Shown here piece by piece: positions 1 through 5,913 of a DNA stretch of 7,923 nt. The notes under the pieces were generated by a model. It was not told the DNA's origin. It saw nothing but the letters and a program-made list of their open reading frames with translations, and searched no databases. Each line of letters begins with the position of its first letter. The first letter of the stretch is position 1. Origin of the DNA: Candidatus Peregrinibacteria bacterium (GTDB lineage: Bacteria > Patescibacteriota > Gracilibacteria > UBA1369 > PNNO01); contig JAUVDZ010000051.1 of assembly GCA_030595015.1 (NCBI GenBank), forward strand, positions 1-7,923, read 5' to 3'. The position numbers and the translations under genes were made by a program.

Positions 1-26
1 AAAAAATATCAAAAAATTCATTTTAA

Positions 27-992
27 GAATTAGAAGATTTATTTAAAGACAGTAAAAAAGAAATCATTTTTGCGCGAACTGCGCCAGAAGACAAGCTCAG
101 AATTGTCTCAGCTCTAAAACGAAAAGGACACATAGTTGCAGTTACAGGAGACGGCGTAAACGACGCTCCTGCACTTAAACGTGCAGACATTGGGATCGCA
201 ATGGGAATCACAGGAACAGACGTTTCAAAAGAAGCTTCAAATATGATTCTCGCAGATGACAGTTTCTCTACGATTATCAATGCAGTAAGAGAAGGACGAA
301 CCATATATCAAAATTTAAAAAAATTCGTTTTCTATATATTTTCTTGTAATATCGGTGAATTATTCACAGTCTTTACAGCAATAATTTTAGGCATACCTGC
401 GCCTTTAACAGCAATCCTTATCCTTTCAGTCGACATTGGTACAGATGTATTGCCAGCACTCGCCCTTGGTGTTGATGTAAGCGAAAAAGGAATAATGAGC
501 CAACCTCCACGAAATCCAAAAGCTAAAATCATGGATCGCGCGTTTATATGGAGATTTCTATATGTTGGACTATTCATAGGTGCGATCACAGTAGGTGCTT
601 ATTTCTGGTCTCTATTCAGTCAGGGATGGCAATGGGGAATGGTGCTCGACGCAGACTCTGCAATGTACGTAAAATCATCGACATTCGCATTTGCGATCTT
701 AGTTTTGATTCAAATGGTAAATGCCTACAATTCGCGTAGCGACCGCAAATCAGTCTTTCAAATGGGCTTCCTTAACAACCTTTGGCTCTTAGGAGCAATT
801 ACAATTTCTCTCTTGGTTGTTTACCTGTTAGTTGAAGTTCCGTTCTTTAATGAATGGGTTCATACAGCTCCTTTAGAATGGTATGAGTGGTTTGTTATAA
901 TCGGTGCCTCTTTTGGAATTTTACTGGTTGAAGAAGTGCGTAAAGCTGTAGTAAGATTACGATATGTACATAAGAGTAAAAGTTCAGCCTAG
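27..992 (+). CDS. P2-type cation-transporting ATPase, C-terminal part (5' incomplete or interrupted)
   Basis: This is the C-terminal part of a P-type ATPase, a membrane pump that moves cations using ATP through a phospho-aspartate intermediate. The visible part starts near the end of the P domain (FARTAPEDKLRIV). The hinge motif TGDGVNDAPALK follows, with GDGVND at 147-164, and then hydrophobic segments M5-M10. In M5 (CNIGE) and M6 (VDIGTDVLPALALGVD) the Asn, Glu and two Asp residues that bind cations in Ca2+ and Na+,K+ pumps are present. The M6 form DIGTD looks like Na+,K+-ATPase (DLGTD), while the M5 NIGE form looks closer to SERCA, so the ion cannot be named. The DKTGT phosphorylation site would lie upstream of the window. 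The frame is closed by TAA at 24-26, although the residues before it (KISKNSF) still fit the family's ISG-type motif. No ATG, GTG or TTG occurs in frame before the ATG at 201, which lies inside the hinge region and cannot be the true start. The 3' end overlaps the next gene by 29 bases. Confidence 0.9.
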   Translation, partial: ELEDLFKDSKKEIIFARTAPEDKLRIVSALKRKGHIVAVTGDGVNDAPALKRADIGIAMGITGTDVSKEASNMILADDSFSTIINAVREGRTIYQNLKKFVFYIFSCNIGELFTVFTAIILGIPAPLTAILILSVDIGTDVLPALALGVDVSEKGIMSQPPRNPKAKIMDRAFIWRFLYVGLFIGAITVGAYFWSLFSQGWQWGMVLDADSAMYVKSSTFAFAILVLIQMVNAYNSRSDRKSVFQMGFLNNLWLLGAITISLLVVYLLVEVPFFNEWVHTAPLEWYEWFVIIGASFGILLVEEVRKAVVRLRYVHKSKSSA

Positions 993-1191
993 ATCCCGCG
1001 AAAGCGGCATTGTGGACACAATGGAAGATGGCACAATTAAAGTGCGTGTTAAAGCTGCTCCAGAAAAAGGCAAAGCCAATAAAGAGGTAATTGAAGTTTT
1101 AGCAAAAGAATACGGTGTTCGTAAAAGCGATGTTGAAATCGTTGGAGGCAAAGTCGACCAAATCAAGTTAATCAAAATAAATGAAAGCTAA
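964..1191 (+). CDS. yggU: DUF167 / UPF0235 (YggU family) protein
   Basis: A 75-residue protein of the YggU/DUF167 family, small soluble alpha/beta proteins of unknown biochemical role found in bacteria, archaea and eukaryotes. The family signature is clear: an N-terminal strand (IRVKVQPRS, residues 3-11), a central strand (IKVRVKAAP, 25-33), the conserved GKANK (36-40), then a helix (EVIEVLAKEYGV) and a C-terminal strand ending KLIKI. Length is a little below the usual 80-100 residues. The ATG at 964 lies inside the ATPase gene, and the 3' end overlaps the rsmA start by 11 bases. No strong Shine-Dalgarno is visible, so translation is probably coupled to the upstream gene. Family assignment is firm; function is unknown. 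Confidence 0.88.
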   Translation: MYIRVKVQPRSRESGIVDTMEDGTIKVRVKAAPEKGKANKEVIEVLAKEYGVRKSDVEIVGGKVDQIKLIKINES

Positions 1192-1906
1192 GAAGTCATT
1201 AGGGCAGAATTTTTTAAAGGATCGCAGCGTGTTGGCGAAAATTATTGAAGCTGCAGAATTGTCGCGTGATGATTATGTTATTGAAGTTGGACCAGGAAAA
1301 GGCGTACTTACGCATGAACTCATCAAACGAGCCGGCCAGGTAACTGCAATTGAATTAGATGATCGATTGATTCCAGGTTTACGCGAAATAAAAGGCCTCG
1401 ATTTAGTTCACGGAAACGCTTTGGACTATCGTGCTCCAAACAAAGCATACAAAGTTGTAGCGAATATCCCCTACTACATCACTTCGCCGTTAATTTCACA
1501 TTTTCTTCAATCAGAACACCGACCATCAAAAATGGTTTTGCTCGTTCAAAAAGAAGTCGCTGAAAAGATCTGCGCAGAACCAGGTAAATTAAATGTTTTA
1601 GCAATCCATGTTCAGGTATTTGGAAAACCCAGAATTGTATGCAATGTGAAGGCTTCAGCATTCGATCCAGCTCCAAAAGTCGACTCAGCTGTTATTGAAA
1701 TTGATGTTTATGACAAGCCCTTAGTTGAAGATTACAAAAAGTTCTTTGGCATAATGCATCGCGCATTTTCAAACAAAAGAAAAATGCTTTCAAACTCGTT
1801 AAAAGATATGAAAGATAAGCTAGTTGAACTCGAATTTCAGAATATGAGACCGGAGAATCTTTCGATTGAAGATTGGAAGAAATTATTCTCCTTGCTCAGC
1901 TATTAA
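1181..1906 (+). CDS. rsmA: 16S rRNA (adenine-N6,N6) dimethyltransferase RsmA/KsgA
   Basis: This enzyme dimethylates two adjacent adenines in the 3' hairpin of 16S rRNA (A1518/A1519 in E. coli numbering) using S-adenosylmethionine during late 30S assembly. Family motifs appear in order: KSLGQNFL at residues 5-12, SAM-binding EVGPGKGVLT at 35-44, the acidic ELD at 58-60, GNALDY at 78-83, the catalytic NIPYYITSPL at 95-104, FDPAPKVDSAV at 161-171, FSNKRKMLSNSL at 196-207 and RPENLS at 223-228. At 241 residues it is shorter than E. coli KsgA (273), mainly in the C-terminal domain, but it has a complete catalytic core and is likely functional. It overlaps the upstream DUF167 gene by 11 bases and lacks a clear Shine-Dalgarno. 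Its last 24 bases overlap the convergent 80-residue gene. Confidence 0.96.
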   Translation: MKAKKSLGQNFLKDRSVLAKIIEAAELSRDDYVIEVGPGKGVLTHELIKRAGQVTAIELDDRLIPGLREIKGLDLVHGNALDYRAPNKAYKVVANIPYYITSPLISHFLQSEHRPSKMVLLVQKEVAEKICAEPGKLNVLAIHVQVFGKPRIVCNVKASAFDPAPKVDSAVIEIDVYDKPLVEDYKKFFGIMHRAFSNKRKMLSNSLKDMKDKLVELEFQNMRPENLSIEDWKKLFSLLSY

Positions 1907-2125
1907 CTCTTCAGCGGTTAATACAACTGACCCAAGATGGTTTAAACATCCTCGTAAACTGCTTTTAACTGTCGCACTCAAACTTGCGACATCCCTTTCA
2001 GGTAAATGTAGTAATGCAACTTCTAATTCTTCAATTTTCCCGGATATTATTTCAAGAATCTCTCCAGGAGTTCTTAGGTCTGGCCGTGCTGCTTCAGCTT
2101 CTTCACTTGATATACGAATTTCCAT
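1883..2125 (-). CDS. hypothetical 80-residue protein
   Basis: I do not recognise this protein. It is 80 residues, rich in Glu, Leu and Ala, with no membrane segment or signal peptide. The sequence looks largely helical: a Glu-rich N-terminus, a proline-containing turn (RTPGE, residues 18-22), then helix-forming stretches such as EILEIISGKIEELEVALL. One Cys occurs near residue 59. The case for a real gene is an almost perfect sigma70 promoter directly upstream (2153-2180), with a predicted 5' leader of only about 20 bases. Codon use is ordinary for the window. There is no clear Shine-Dalgarno; the bases before the ATG are A/T-rich. It runs towards rsmA and overlaps its last 24 bases. It lies 81 bases downstream of pyrF on the same strand, so read-through from the pyr operon is also possible. 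Confidence 0.65.
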   Translation of the reverse strand: MEIRISSEEAEAARPDLRTPGEILEIISGKIEELEVALLHLPERDVASLSATVKSSLRGCLNHLGSVVLTAEELIAEQGE

Positions 2126-2152
2126 ATTTTTTAAAATTAATTACAGGAAAGA

Positions 2153-2180
2153 ATTATAGCAATATGCCGCCGTTTGTCAA
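2153..2180 (-). promoter_or_regulatory. consensus sigma70-type promoter for the 80-residue gene
   Basis: Read on the - strand, TTGACA (2175-2180) is followed after 16 bases by TATAAT (2153-2158), with TG one base before the -10 (extended -10). Both hexamers match the consensus perfectly. The expected transcription start is near 2146, about 20 bases before the ATG at 2125. A perfect 11-base dyad, GTTTG-A-CAAAC (2172-2182), covers the -35 box and could be an operator, though this is only suggestive. Confidence 0.8.
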
Positions 2181-2206
2181 ACAGTTAACCTAAGCCAGAC
2201 CGAGAT

Positions 2207-3133
2207 TTAAAATATCGATTCCAAGTTTTTCTTCATCGCCTCAACCGCAGCTCGCGCAGCTTTATCGTATGTCTTTTCATCGTATTTTTCGCTCTTTTCG
2301 TATGCATATGTGATTCCTCGACTTGAGTTCACAATTGCACCTGCTCCGTCTTCATTGAAACATGGTTTTACGTCTTCTGCTCCGCCTCCTTGTGCTCCAT
2401 AGCCTGGAACTAAAAAGATCGTATTTGGCATGATTTTTCGCAATTTTTCAGCCTGTCTTGGATAAGTCGCACCAACCACAGCTCCTACAAAATTATAATT
2501 AGTTTCACCAATATCATTTGCTCCCCATGAATCAACAAGATTACCCATAACTTCAAAAATACTTCCGCCTTCTTTCAATTCTAAATCCTGCAAATCACCA
2601 GACGATGGATTCGAAGTCTTCACAAGAACAAAAATCCCTTTTCCAAACTCCTTACAATTCTCAATAAATGGCTTAATCCCATCGTATCCTAAATAAGGCG
2701 TAACCGTAATCGCATCAGCATCAAAAGCTGCCCGCGACTCTCCATAAACATCAGTCATTCCTAAATATGCATCTGCATAAGCCTTTGCAGTTGAGCCAAT
2801 ATCATTTCGCTTAGCATCAGCAATCACAATCAAATCTTTTGCCTGAGCATAATCAATAGTTTCTTTATAAGCCTGCATTCCTGGAGCTCCAAAAACCTCA
2901 TAAAATGCAACTTGAGGTTTAACGCATGGCACTAAGTCATGAATCGCATCAATAATTCCTTTGTTAAATTCAATAATCGCTGCTGCAGCCGCTACAAAAG
3001 GGTCTTTATGCTCCTTTGCTGCTATCTCAGTTATATGTTTAGGAATCTGGTTCATTCGTGGATCAAGCCCAACGCAAATCGCGCTGCCTTTTTCTTTAAT
3101 CGCCTTGTTTAATCTATCTGCAAAGTTTTGCAT
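2207..3133 (-). CDS. pyrF: orotidine 5'-phosphate decarboxylase, long (type 2) form
   Basis: Catalyses OMP to UMP plus CO2, the last step of de novo UMP synthesis, in the cytosol. It is 308 residues, matching the long PyrF subfamily rather than the roughly 230-residue E. coli type. Visible motifs are CVGLDPRM (20-27) at the first beta strand, VKPQVAFYE (71-79) with a conserved Lys, the catalytic DAKRNDIGST (106-115) containing the Asp-Lys-Asp network, TVTPYLGYDGI (143-153) and the phosphate-binding VPGYGAQGG (242-250). The residue before the second catalytic Asp is Asn, where Gly is often seen (DAKRGDIGS). It is the last gene of the pyr operon, 10 bases after pyrE, with no recognisable Shine-Dalgarno. 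No clear terminator follows the stop codon. Confidence 0.96.
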   Translation of the reverse strand: MQNFADRLNKAIKEKGSAICVGLDPRMNQIPKHITEIAAKEHKDPFVAAAAAIIEFNKGIIDAIHDLVPCVKPQVAFYEVFGAPGMQAYKETIDYAQAKDLIVIADAKRNDIGSTAKAYADAYLGMTDVYGESRAAFDADAITVTPYLGYDGIKPFIENCKEFGKGIFVLVKTSNPSSGDLQDLELKEGGSIFEVMGNLVDSWGANDIGETNYNFVGAVVGATYPRQAEKLRKIMPNTIFLVPGYGAQGGGAEDVKPCFNEDGAGAIVNSSRGITYAYEKSEKYDEKTYDKAARAAVEAMKKNLESIF

Positions 3134-3143
3134 AGTTTAGTGG

Positions 3144-3773
3144 TTAGCTCGCCCAATTCGGTGGGTCTGAAATAAATCTTTTAACTTCTGCCTGTTCTTC
3201 TTCTGAAATGCTTCCGCTCTCTTTTGCAACATCAGTTAAAACTTCAATATTACTCAAAGTTGATGCTGCAACCGAAGCTTCTCTAAATGAATCTTCTGCT
3301 TTTTGCATTCCGTAAGTAAAGATTGCAAAAACATCGTGAACTATACATTTCCCTTCATTTCGAATCGCGTTCACAGAGTTCAAACTACTTCCTCCAGTCG
3401 AGATCAAATCTTCAACAATTAATACTGATTTTCCTTCTGGCAAATAACCTTCAATTTGCTTACCCGCTCCGTGTCCTTTTGGCTTGTTTCTAACATAAAC
3501 CATTGGTAAACCCAAGCGCTCAGCAACAAAAGCTGCCCAGGGAATTCCTGCAGTTGCAGTACCAGCCAAATAGTCAGGTTTTAATCCCTTTTCTTCCATC
3601 AATTTAATAAATCCATCAATAATCACAGATCGTTCTTCAACATAAGAAATCAACAATCTATTATCACAATAAATCGGAGAAACTAATCCTGAAGCATATG
3701 TAAAAGGTTCTTTAACGTTTAATTTAACGGCATTCGCTTTTAATAAAATTTCTGCAACTTCATTAGCTAACAT
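3144..3773 (-). CDS. pyrE: orotate phosphoribosyltransferase
   Basis: Joins orotate to PRPP to make OMP, which PyrF then decarboxylates. Taking the start at 3773 gives 209 residues, the usual family length. Motifs on this numbering: FTYASGLVSPIYCDNR (24-39), the flexible catalytic loop RNKPKGHGAGKQIEG (95-109) and the PRPP-binding VLIVEDLISTGGS (117-129). A longer frame begins at 3839 and would add 22 residues, but that part lies wholly inside the end of pyrK and resembles nothing in the family. The ATG at 3773 comes one base after the pyrK stop (TAA-A-ATG), a typical termination-reinitiation arrangement, so I prefer it. No strong Shine-Dalgarno is visible. Confidence 0.94.
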   Translation of the reverse strand: MLANEVAEILLKANAVKLNVKEPFTYASGLVSPIYCDNRLLISYVEERSVIIDGFIKLMEEKGLKPDYLAGTATAGIPWAAFVAERLGLPMVYVRNKPKGHGAGKQIEGYLPEGKSVLIVEDLISTGGSSLNSVNAIRNEGKCIVHDVFAIFTYGMQKAEDSFREASVAASTLSNIEVLTDVAKESGSISEEEQAEVKRFISDPPNWAS

Positions 3774-3774
3774 T

Positions 3775-4587
3775 TTATTTAGGGTTAAAATATTCTTTTT
3801 TTCCAACGCTATCGCGGTGGTATTGTCCAAAGTCATCAAACATTTTTGCGACTTTATAATTCATTACAGGGCCTGAAACACATGTTCGAATTCCAAGCGG
3901 ATCAACAACGCACTGTCCGCAAACTCCAAATCCACACTTCATATATCTTTCAATTGAAACAAACGTGTTAACGCCTGCCTCTTCACCGATTTCACCGACT
4001 TTTTGCATCATGATTTCTGGTCCGCATGTCATGATTTTGTCAACTTTCGTGTCTTCAAGAACTTTTTTCAAAACTTCCGTGTTATATCCTTTGTGTCCAA
4101 CTGATCCATCGTCAGTTGATATATGGATATTCGTATTTTCAAGTGCTTTTAATTTTTCCATGTAAACAAGATGTTTTTCGCTTCGCGCTCCTTCAATAAA
4201 TTCAATTTTGCATCCTTGTTTTGCCGCTTCATAAGCCACAAAATATAAAGGAGCCGCTCCATATCCGCCTCCAACTAAGGCTAAAGTTTCGCCCTCATTT
4301 GTTAAAAAATGAGTTCCAAAAGGACCTCGAATCCCGAGTTTATCTCCAACTTTCATCTTTGCCATTTCCTGAGTTGCTTTTCCTCGAGAGCAAATTGTAA
4401 GGACTAATTGTTTTCCATCATCAAGAGCAACTGAGATTGGTTTTTCATCAACTCCAGGCATCCATAACATCACAAACTGACCTGGTTTTGCACCGATTGA
4501 TATATCAAAATAAAAATTTTTAACAATTTCATTTTCGTCTTCAATTTTCGCAATTGGGACCACTATTGGTAATTGTTCTTTGTTCAT
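3775..4587 (-). CDS. pyrK: dihydroorotate dehydrogenase B electron-transfer subunit PyrK
   Basis: An FAD and [2Fe-2S] subunit that passes electrons from PyrD's FMN to NAD+ in the class 1B dihydroorotate dehydrogenase heterotetramer. Of its 270 residues, the N-terminal half is a ferredoxin-reductase-like FAD domain (PGQFVMLWMPG at 35-45, RGPFG at 87-91). The NAD-binding part follows, with GGGYGAAPLY (106-115) and CGPEIMM (188-194). The iron-sulfur cluster ligands are Cys218, Cys223, Cys226 and Cys236 (C-x4-C-x2-C-x9-C), a compact spacing. The start codon overlaps the pyrD stop (ATGA), so the two subunits are translationally coupled, as fits a complex with fixed stoichiometry. pyrE starts one base after its stop. 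Confidence 0.95.
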   Translation of the reverse strand: MNKEQLPIVVPIAKIEDENEIVKNFYFDISIGAKPGQFVMLWMPGVDEKPISVALDDGKQLVLTICSRGKATQEMAKMKVGDKLGIRGPFGTHFLTNEGETLALVGGGYGAAPLYFVAYEAAKQGCKIEFIEGARSEKHLVYMEKLKALENTNIHISTDDGSVGHKGYNTEVLKKVLEDTKVDKIMTCGPEIMMQKVGEIGEEAGVNTFVSIERYMKCGFGVCGQCVVDPLGIRTCVSGPVMNYKVAKMFDDFGQYHRDSVGKKEYFNPK

Positions 4588-5504
4588 ACTTTTGCTGTTC
4601 CGATTAATTCTTCGACGCTCTTAACGCCTTCTTTATCGCACCAGTCAGACATTTCTTTACTTACTTTTCTAAACACATCTGCGCCTCTGTAAAAAACCGC
4701 AGTTCCGATTCCAACAAGAGTTGCTCCTGCCATCATTATCTCTAAAGCGTCTGCTCCTGTTGTAATTCCACCTGTTCCGATGATTGGAAGTTTCGTTGCC
4801 TGATAAACATCGCTTACTATTTTAACTGCCAGAGGTTTGATTGCCGGCCCGCTTATTCCACCAACTTTGTTTGCTAAAATTGGCATTCGAGTTTCAAGGT
4901 TTATTGCCAATCCCGGGCCAAGTGTATTTATAAGGCAAAATCCATCAGCCCCGCCTTCTGCGCATGCATTAGCGATTTCTACAACATTTGTTACATTCGG
5001 AGATAGCTTAATTATTACTGGTTTATTCTTTGCAACTTTCTTCACATCTTCAGTTACTGATTTTGCATCAAGTGCCACACATGCAAACGGAAGCCCAAGT
5101 TCATCTTCAACATTCGGACAAGAAATATTCACCTCTAAAATATCCACATCTAATTTGTCGACTTCTTCTGCGATCACTGCAAATTCATCTTTTTTACCTG
5201 CAACAATCGAAGCAATTAATGGAGCCGGTTTATTTTCTGAATAAAGTGCAATTTCTTCTTTTGCTTTTTCAAGTCCAGCATCTGGTAATCCAACTGCATT
5301 CATCATCCAGTTTTCTGTTGTTATTATTGTAGGATTCGGATGACCCTGATGTTCATTCAGCCAGATTGATTTCGTTGTAATTCCACCTGCACCGCTATTG
5401 ACCACACTCTTCCAAGTGGCTGCAGTCACACCTAAAACGCCTGAAGCAAGAACGGTCGGGTTCTCAAATTCAGTGCCTAGATATTTTACTTGTAGATTTG
5501 CCAT
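4584..5504 (-). CDS. pyrD: dihydroorotate dehydrogenase class 1B catalytic subunit
   Basis: Oxidises dihydroorotate to orotate with FMN; paired with PyrK it uses NAD+ as acceptor, so it is cytosolic. At 306 residues it has the class 1 length. Visible motifs are NPTVLASGVLG (15-25), an FMN-contact segment with TTKS (43-46), NISCPN (126-131) with the catalytic-base Cys129 typical of class 1 enzymes, KLSPN (166-170), INTLGPG (192-198), GGISGPAIKPLA (215-226) and the phosphate-binding IGTGGITTGADALEIMMAG (242-260). The adjacent pyrK supports class 1B. It is the first enzyme gene of the operon. No Shine-Dalgarno lies before the ATG at 5504, but a 21-residue ORF with a strong one ends 8 bases upstream. 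This points to expression by translational coupling. The stop is TGA, overlapping the pyrK start. Confidence 0.96.
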   Translation of the reverse strand: MANLQVKYLGTEFENPTVLASGVLGVTAATWKSVVNSGAGGITTKSIWLNEHQGHPNPTIITTENWMMNAVGLPDAGLEKAKEEIALYSENKPAPLIASIVAGKKDEFAVIAEEVDKLDVDILEVNISCPNVEDELGLPFACVALDAKSVTEDVKKVAKNKPVIIKLSPNVTNVVEIANACAEGGADGFCLINTLGPGLAINLETRMPILANKVGGISGPAIKPLAVKIVSDVYQATKLPIIGTGGITTGADALEIMMAGATLVGIGTAVFYRGADVFRKVSKEMSDWCDKEGVKSVEELIGTAKV

Positions 5505-5512
5505 TTAGTTAC

Positions 5513-5578
5513 TTAAGGTCGCTTAACATTTAAGCATAAAAGTAGGAGGCTGACTAGGAAAAGATTTAAGTGTTTCAT
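5513..5578 (-). CDS. 21-residue hydrophobic leader-like ORF before pyrD
   Basis: A tiny ORF of 21 codons: Met-Lys-His, then a Leu-rich hydrophobic run containing one Cys (FLVSLLLLCL), ending in a basic VKRP. It looks like a bare signal or membrane peptide. The perfect Shine-Dalgarno AGGAGG (5585-5590) sits 6 bases before the ATG and overlaps the TAG of the preceding gene. The ORF ends 8 bases before pyrD, which has no Shine-Dalgarno of its own, so its translation may deliver ribosomes to pyrD. Its coding sequence contains the partner strands of two inverted repeats (5541-5549 and 5548-5563). A role as a regulatory leader peptide is inference; it could also be a small membrane peptide in its own right. 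Confidence 0.55.
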   Translation of the reverse strand: MKHLNLFLVSLLLLCLNVKRP

Positions 5579-5593
5579 GATTGACCTCCTACT
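5541..5593 (-). promoter_or_regulatory. Shine-Dalgarno-sequestering hairpin ahead of pyrD
   Basis: In the - strand RNA, AGUAGGAGG (5593-5585) can pair perfectly with CCUCCUACU (5549-5541). This makes a 9-base-pair stem with a 35-base loop that contains the start of the 21-codon ORF. The stem covers that ORF's Shine-Dalgarno. It crosses another long pairing (5731-5746 with 5548-5563), so the two are alternatives or form a pseudoknot. The complementarity is directly visible; regulation is inferred. Confidence 0.5.
5585..5590 (-). promoter_or_regulatory. ribosome binding site of the 21-codon ORF, inside an inverted repeat
   Basis: AGGAGG, 6 bases upstream of the ATG at 5578. It lies within one arm (5585-5593) of a perfect 9-base inverted repeat whose other arm is 5541-5549, so the site would be hidden if the hairpin forms. 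The stop codon of the upstream tiny gene (5589-5591) also lies in this arm, so ribosomes finishing that gene would open it. Confidence 0.75.
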
Positions 5594-5720
5594 GATACTT
5601 GAAGTAAACGATCACCCCAATGGTGAAAATGATGAAAAGCGCTAATTGCAACCAATCTCTGATTGCACCAGCGTAATGCATCGCCTTAGCATCTCTTTCA
5701 GTTTCAGATTCGTCACTCAA
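5589..5720 (-). CDS. 43-residue single-pass membrane protein, TTG start
   Basis: A tiny protein I do not recognise. It has an acidic polar N-terminus (SDESETERDAK), then HYAGAIRDW, then one hydrophobic segment (LQLALFIIFTIGVIVYF, about residues 24-40) and a short KYQ tail. This predicts a single-pass inner-membrane protein. The TTG start at 5720 is chosen because an AAGGAAGG ribosome binding site lies 6 bases upstream. The first in-frame ATG, 13 codons later, has only a weak AAGG and would remove the acidic head. The stop TAG overlaps the Shine-Dalgarno of the next ORF, so the two are coupled. It lies 40 bases after the preceding tiny gene, a gap holding a small hairpin. Confidence 0.6.
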   Translation of the reverse strand: MSDESETERDAKAMHYAGAIRDWLQLALFIIFTIGVIVYFKYQ

Positions 5721-5726
5721 GACGCA

Positions 5727-5734
5727 CCTTCCTT
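5727..5734 (-). promoter_or_regulatory. ribosome binding site deciding a TTG start
   Basis: AAGGAAGG on the - strand, ending 6 bases before the TTG at 5720. It is the reason for choosing the TTG over the internal ATG. Its upstream half (5731-5734) lies within the long-range inverted-repeat arm 5731-5746 and could be occluded by it. Confidence 0.6.
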
Positions 5735-5760
5735 TCTTAGTCAGCCGTTAGCTGACGTTG

Positions 5761-5904
5761 TTAAGCAATCACAACAACAATTGTTGCAATACTCAAAACA
5801 CAAAAACTCTCAACTCCATAATTCGGAACAAAAAATGAAAAAATTACTGCCCCTGCGGCAACAGTAAAAGCCCCCACACAAAGCCAAGCTACTCTTCCTG
5901 ACAT
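5761..5904 (-). CDS. 47-residue predicted membrane protein
   Basis: A tiny, strongly hydrophobic protein I do not recognise. It has a short MSGR head, a first hydrophobic segment (about residues 5-26, including AFTVAAGAVIFSFFV), a short polar turn PNYGVES (27-33), and a second hydrophobic stretch to the C-terminus (CVLSIATIVVVIA). This predicts a two-pass hairpin in the membrane. The start at 5904 follows AGGAG (5911-5915), which overlaps the stop codon of the previous tiny gene. Spacing between the two reading frames is 9 bases, so they are coupled. Other frames over this stretch lack a ribosome binding site. Confidence 0.62.
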   Translation of the reverse strand: MSGRVAWLCVGAFTVAAGAVIFSFFVPNYGVESFCVLSIATIVVVIA

Positions 5905-5913
5905 TGTTTTCTC

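Larger units (their letters stand above)
5548..5746 (-). repeat. long-range inverted repeat flanking the third tiny membrane-protein gene
   Basis: The arm 5731-5746 and the arm 5548-5563 are complementary: 14 of 16 positions are Watson-Crick, one is a G-U wobble and one is a mismatch, including 9 uninterrupted pairs (GGCUGACUA with UAGUCAGCC). Pairing would enclose the 43-residue gene and cover bases at its ribosome binding site (the arm shares 5731-5734 with it). The 5' arm also takes part in a small hairpin, 5740-5745 with 5751-5756 (GTCAGC / GCTGAC, 5-base loop). These structures cannot all form at once. Confidence 0.55.

Noticed and set aside
3774..3839. N-terminal extension of pyrE by 22 residues
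   Set aside because: The extension lies inside the 3' end of pyrK and has no resemblance to PyrE; the ATG directly after the pyrK stop gives the normal length.
4584..4600. Reassignment of TGA to an amino acid (as in some candidate-phylum bacteria)
   Set aside because: TGA ends pyrD in a standard ATGA overlap with pyrK, and no other gene needs TGA read as sense.
4837..5332. Two long open frames on the + strand (135 and 100 codons) antisense to pyrD
   Set aside because: They lie wholly opposite a well-conserved enzyme gene, have Ser/Thr- or Leu/Gln-rich composition typical of antisense frames, and lack ribosome binding sites.
5740..5756. Intrinsic terminator between the second and third tiny genes
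   Set aside because: The GTCAGC/GCTGAC hairpin is short and is followed by AAGAAAGG rather than a U-run, so it is better read as part of the alternative RNA structures.
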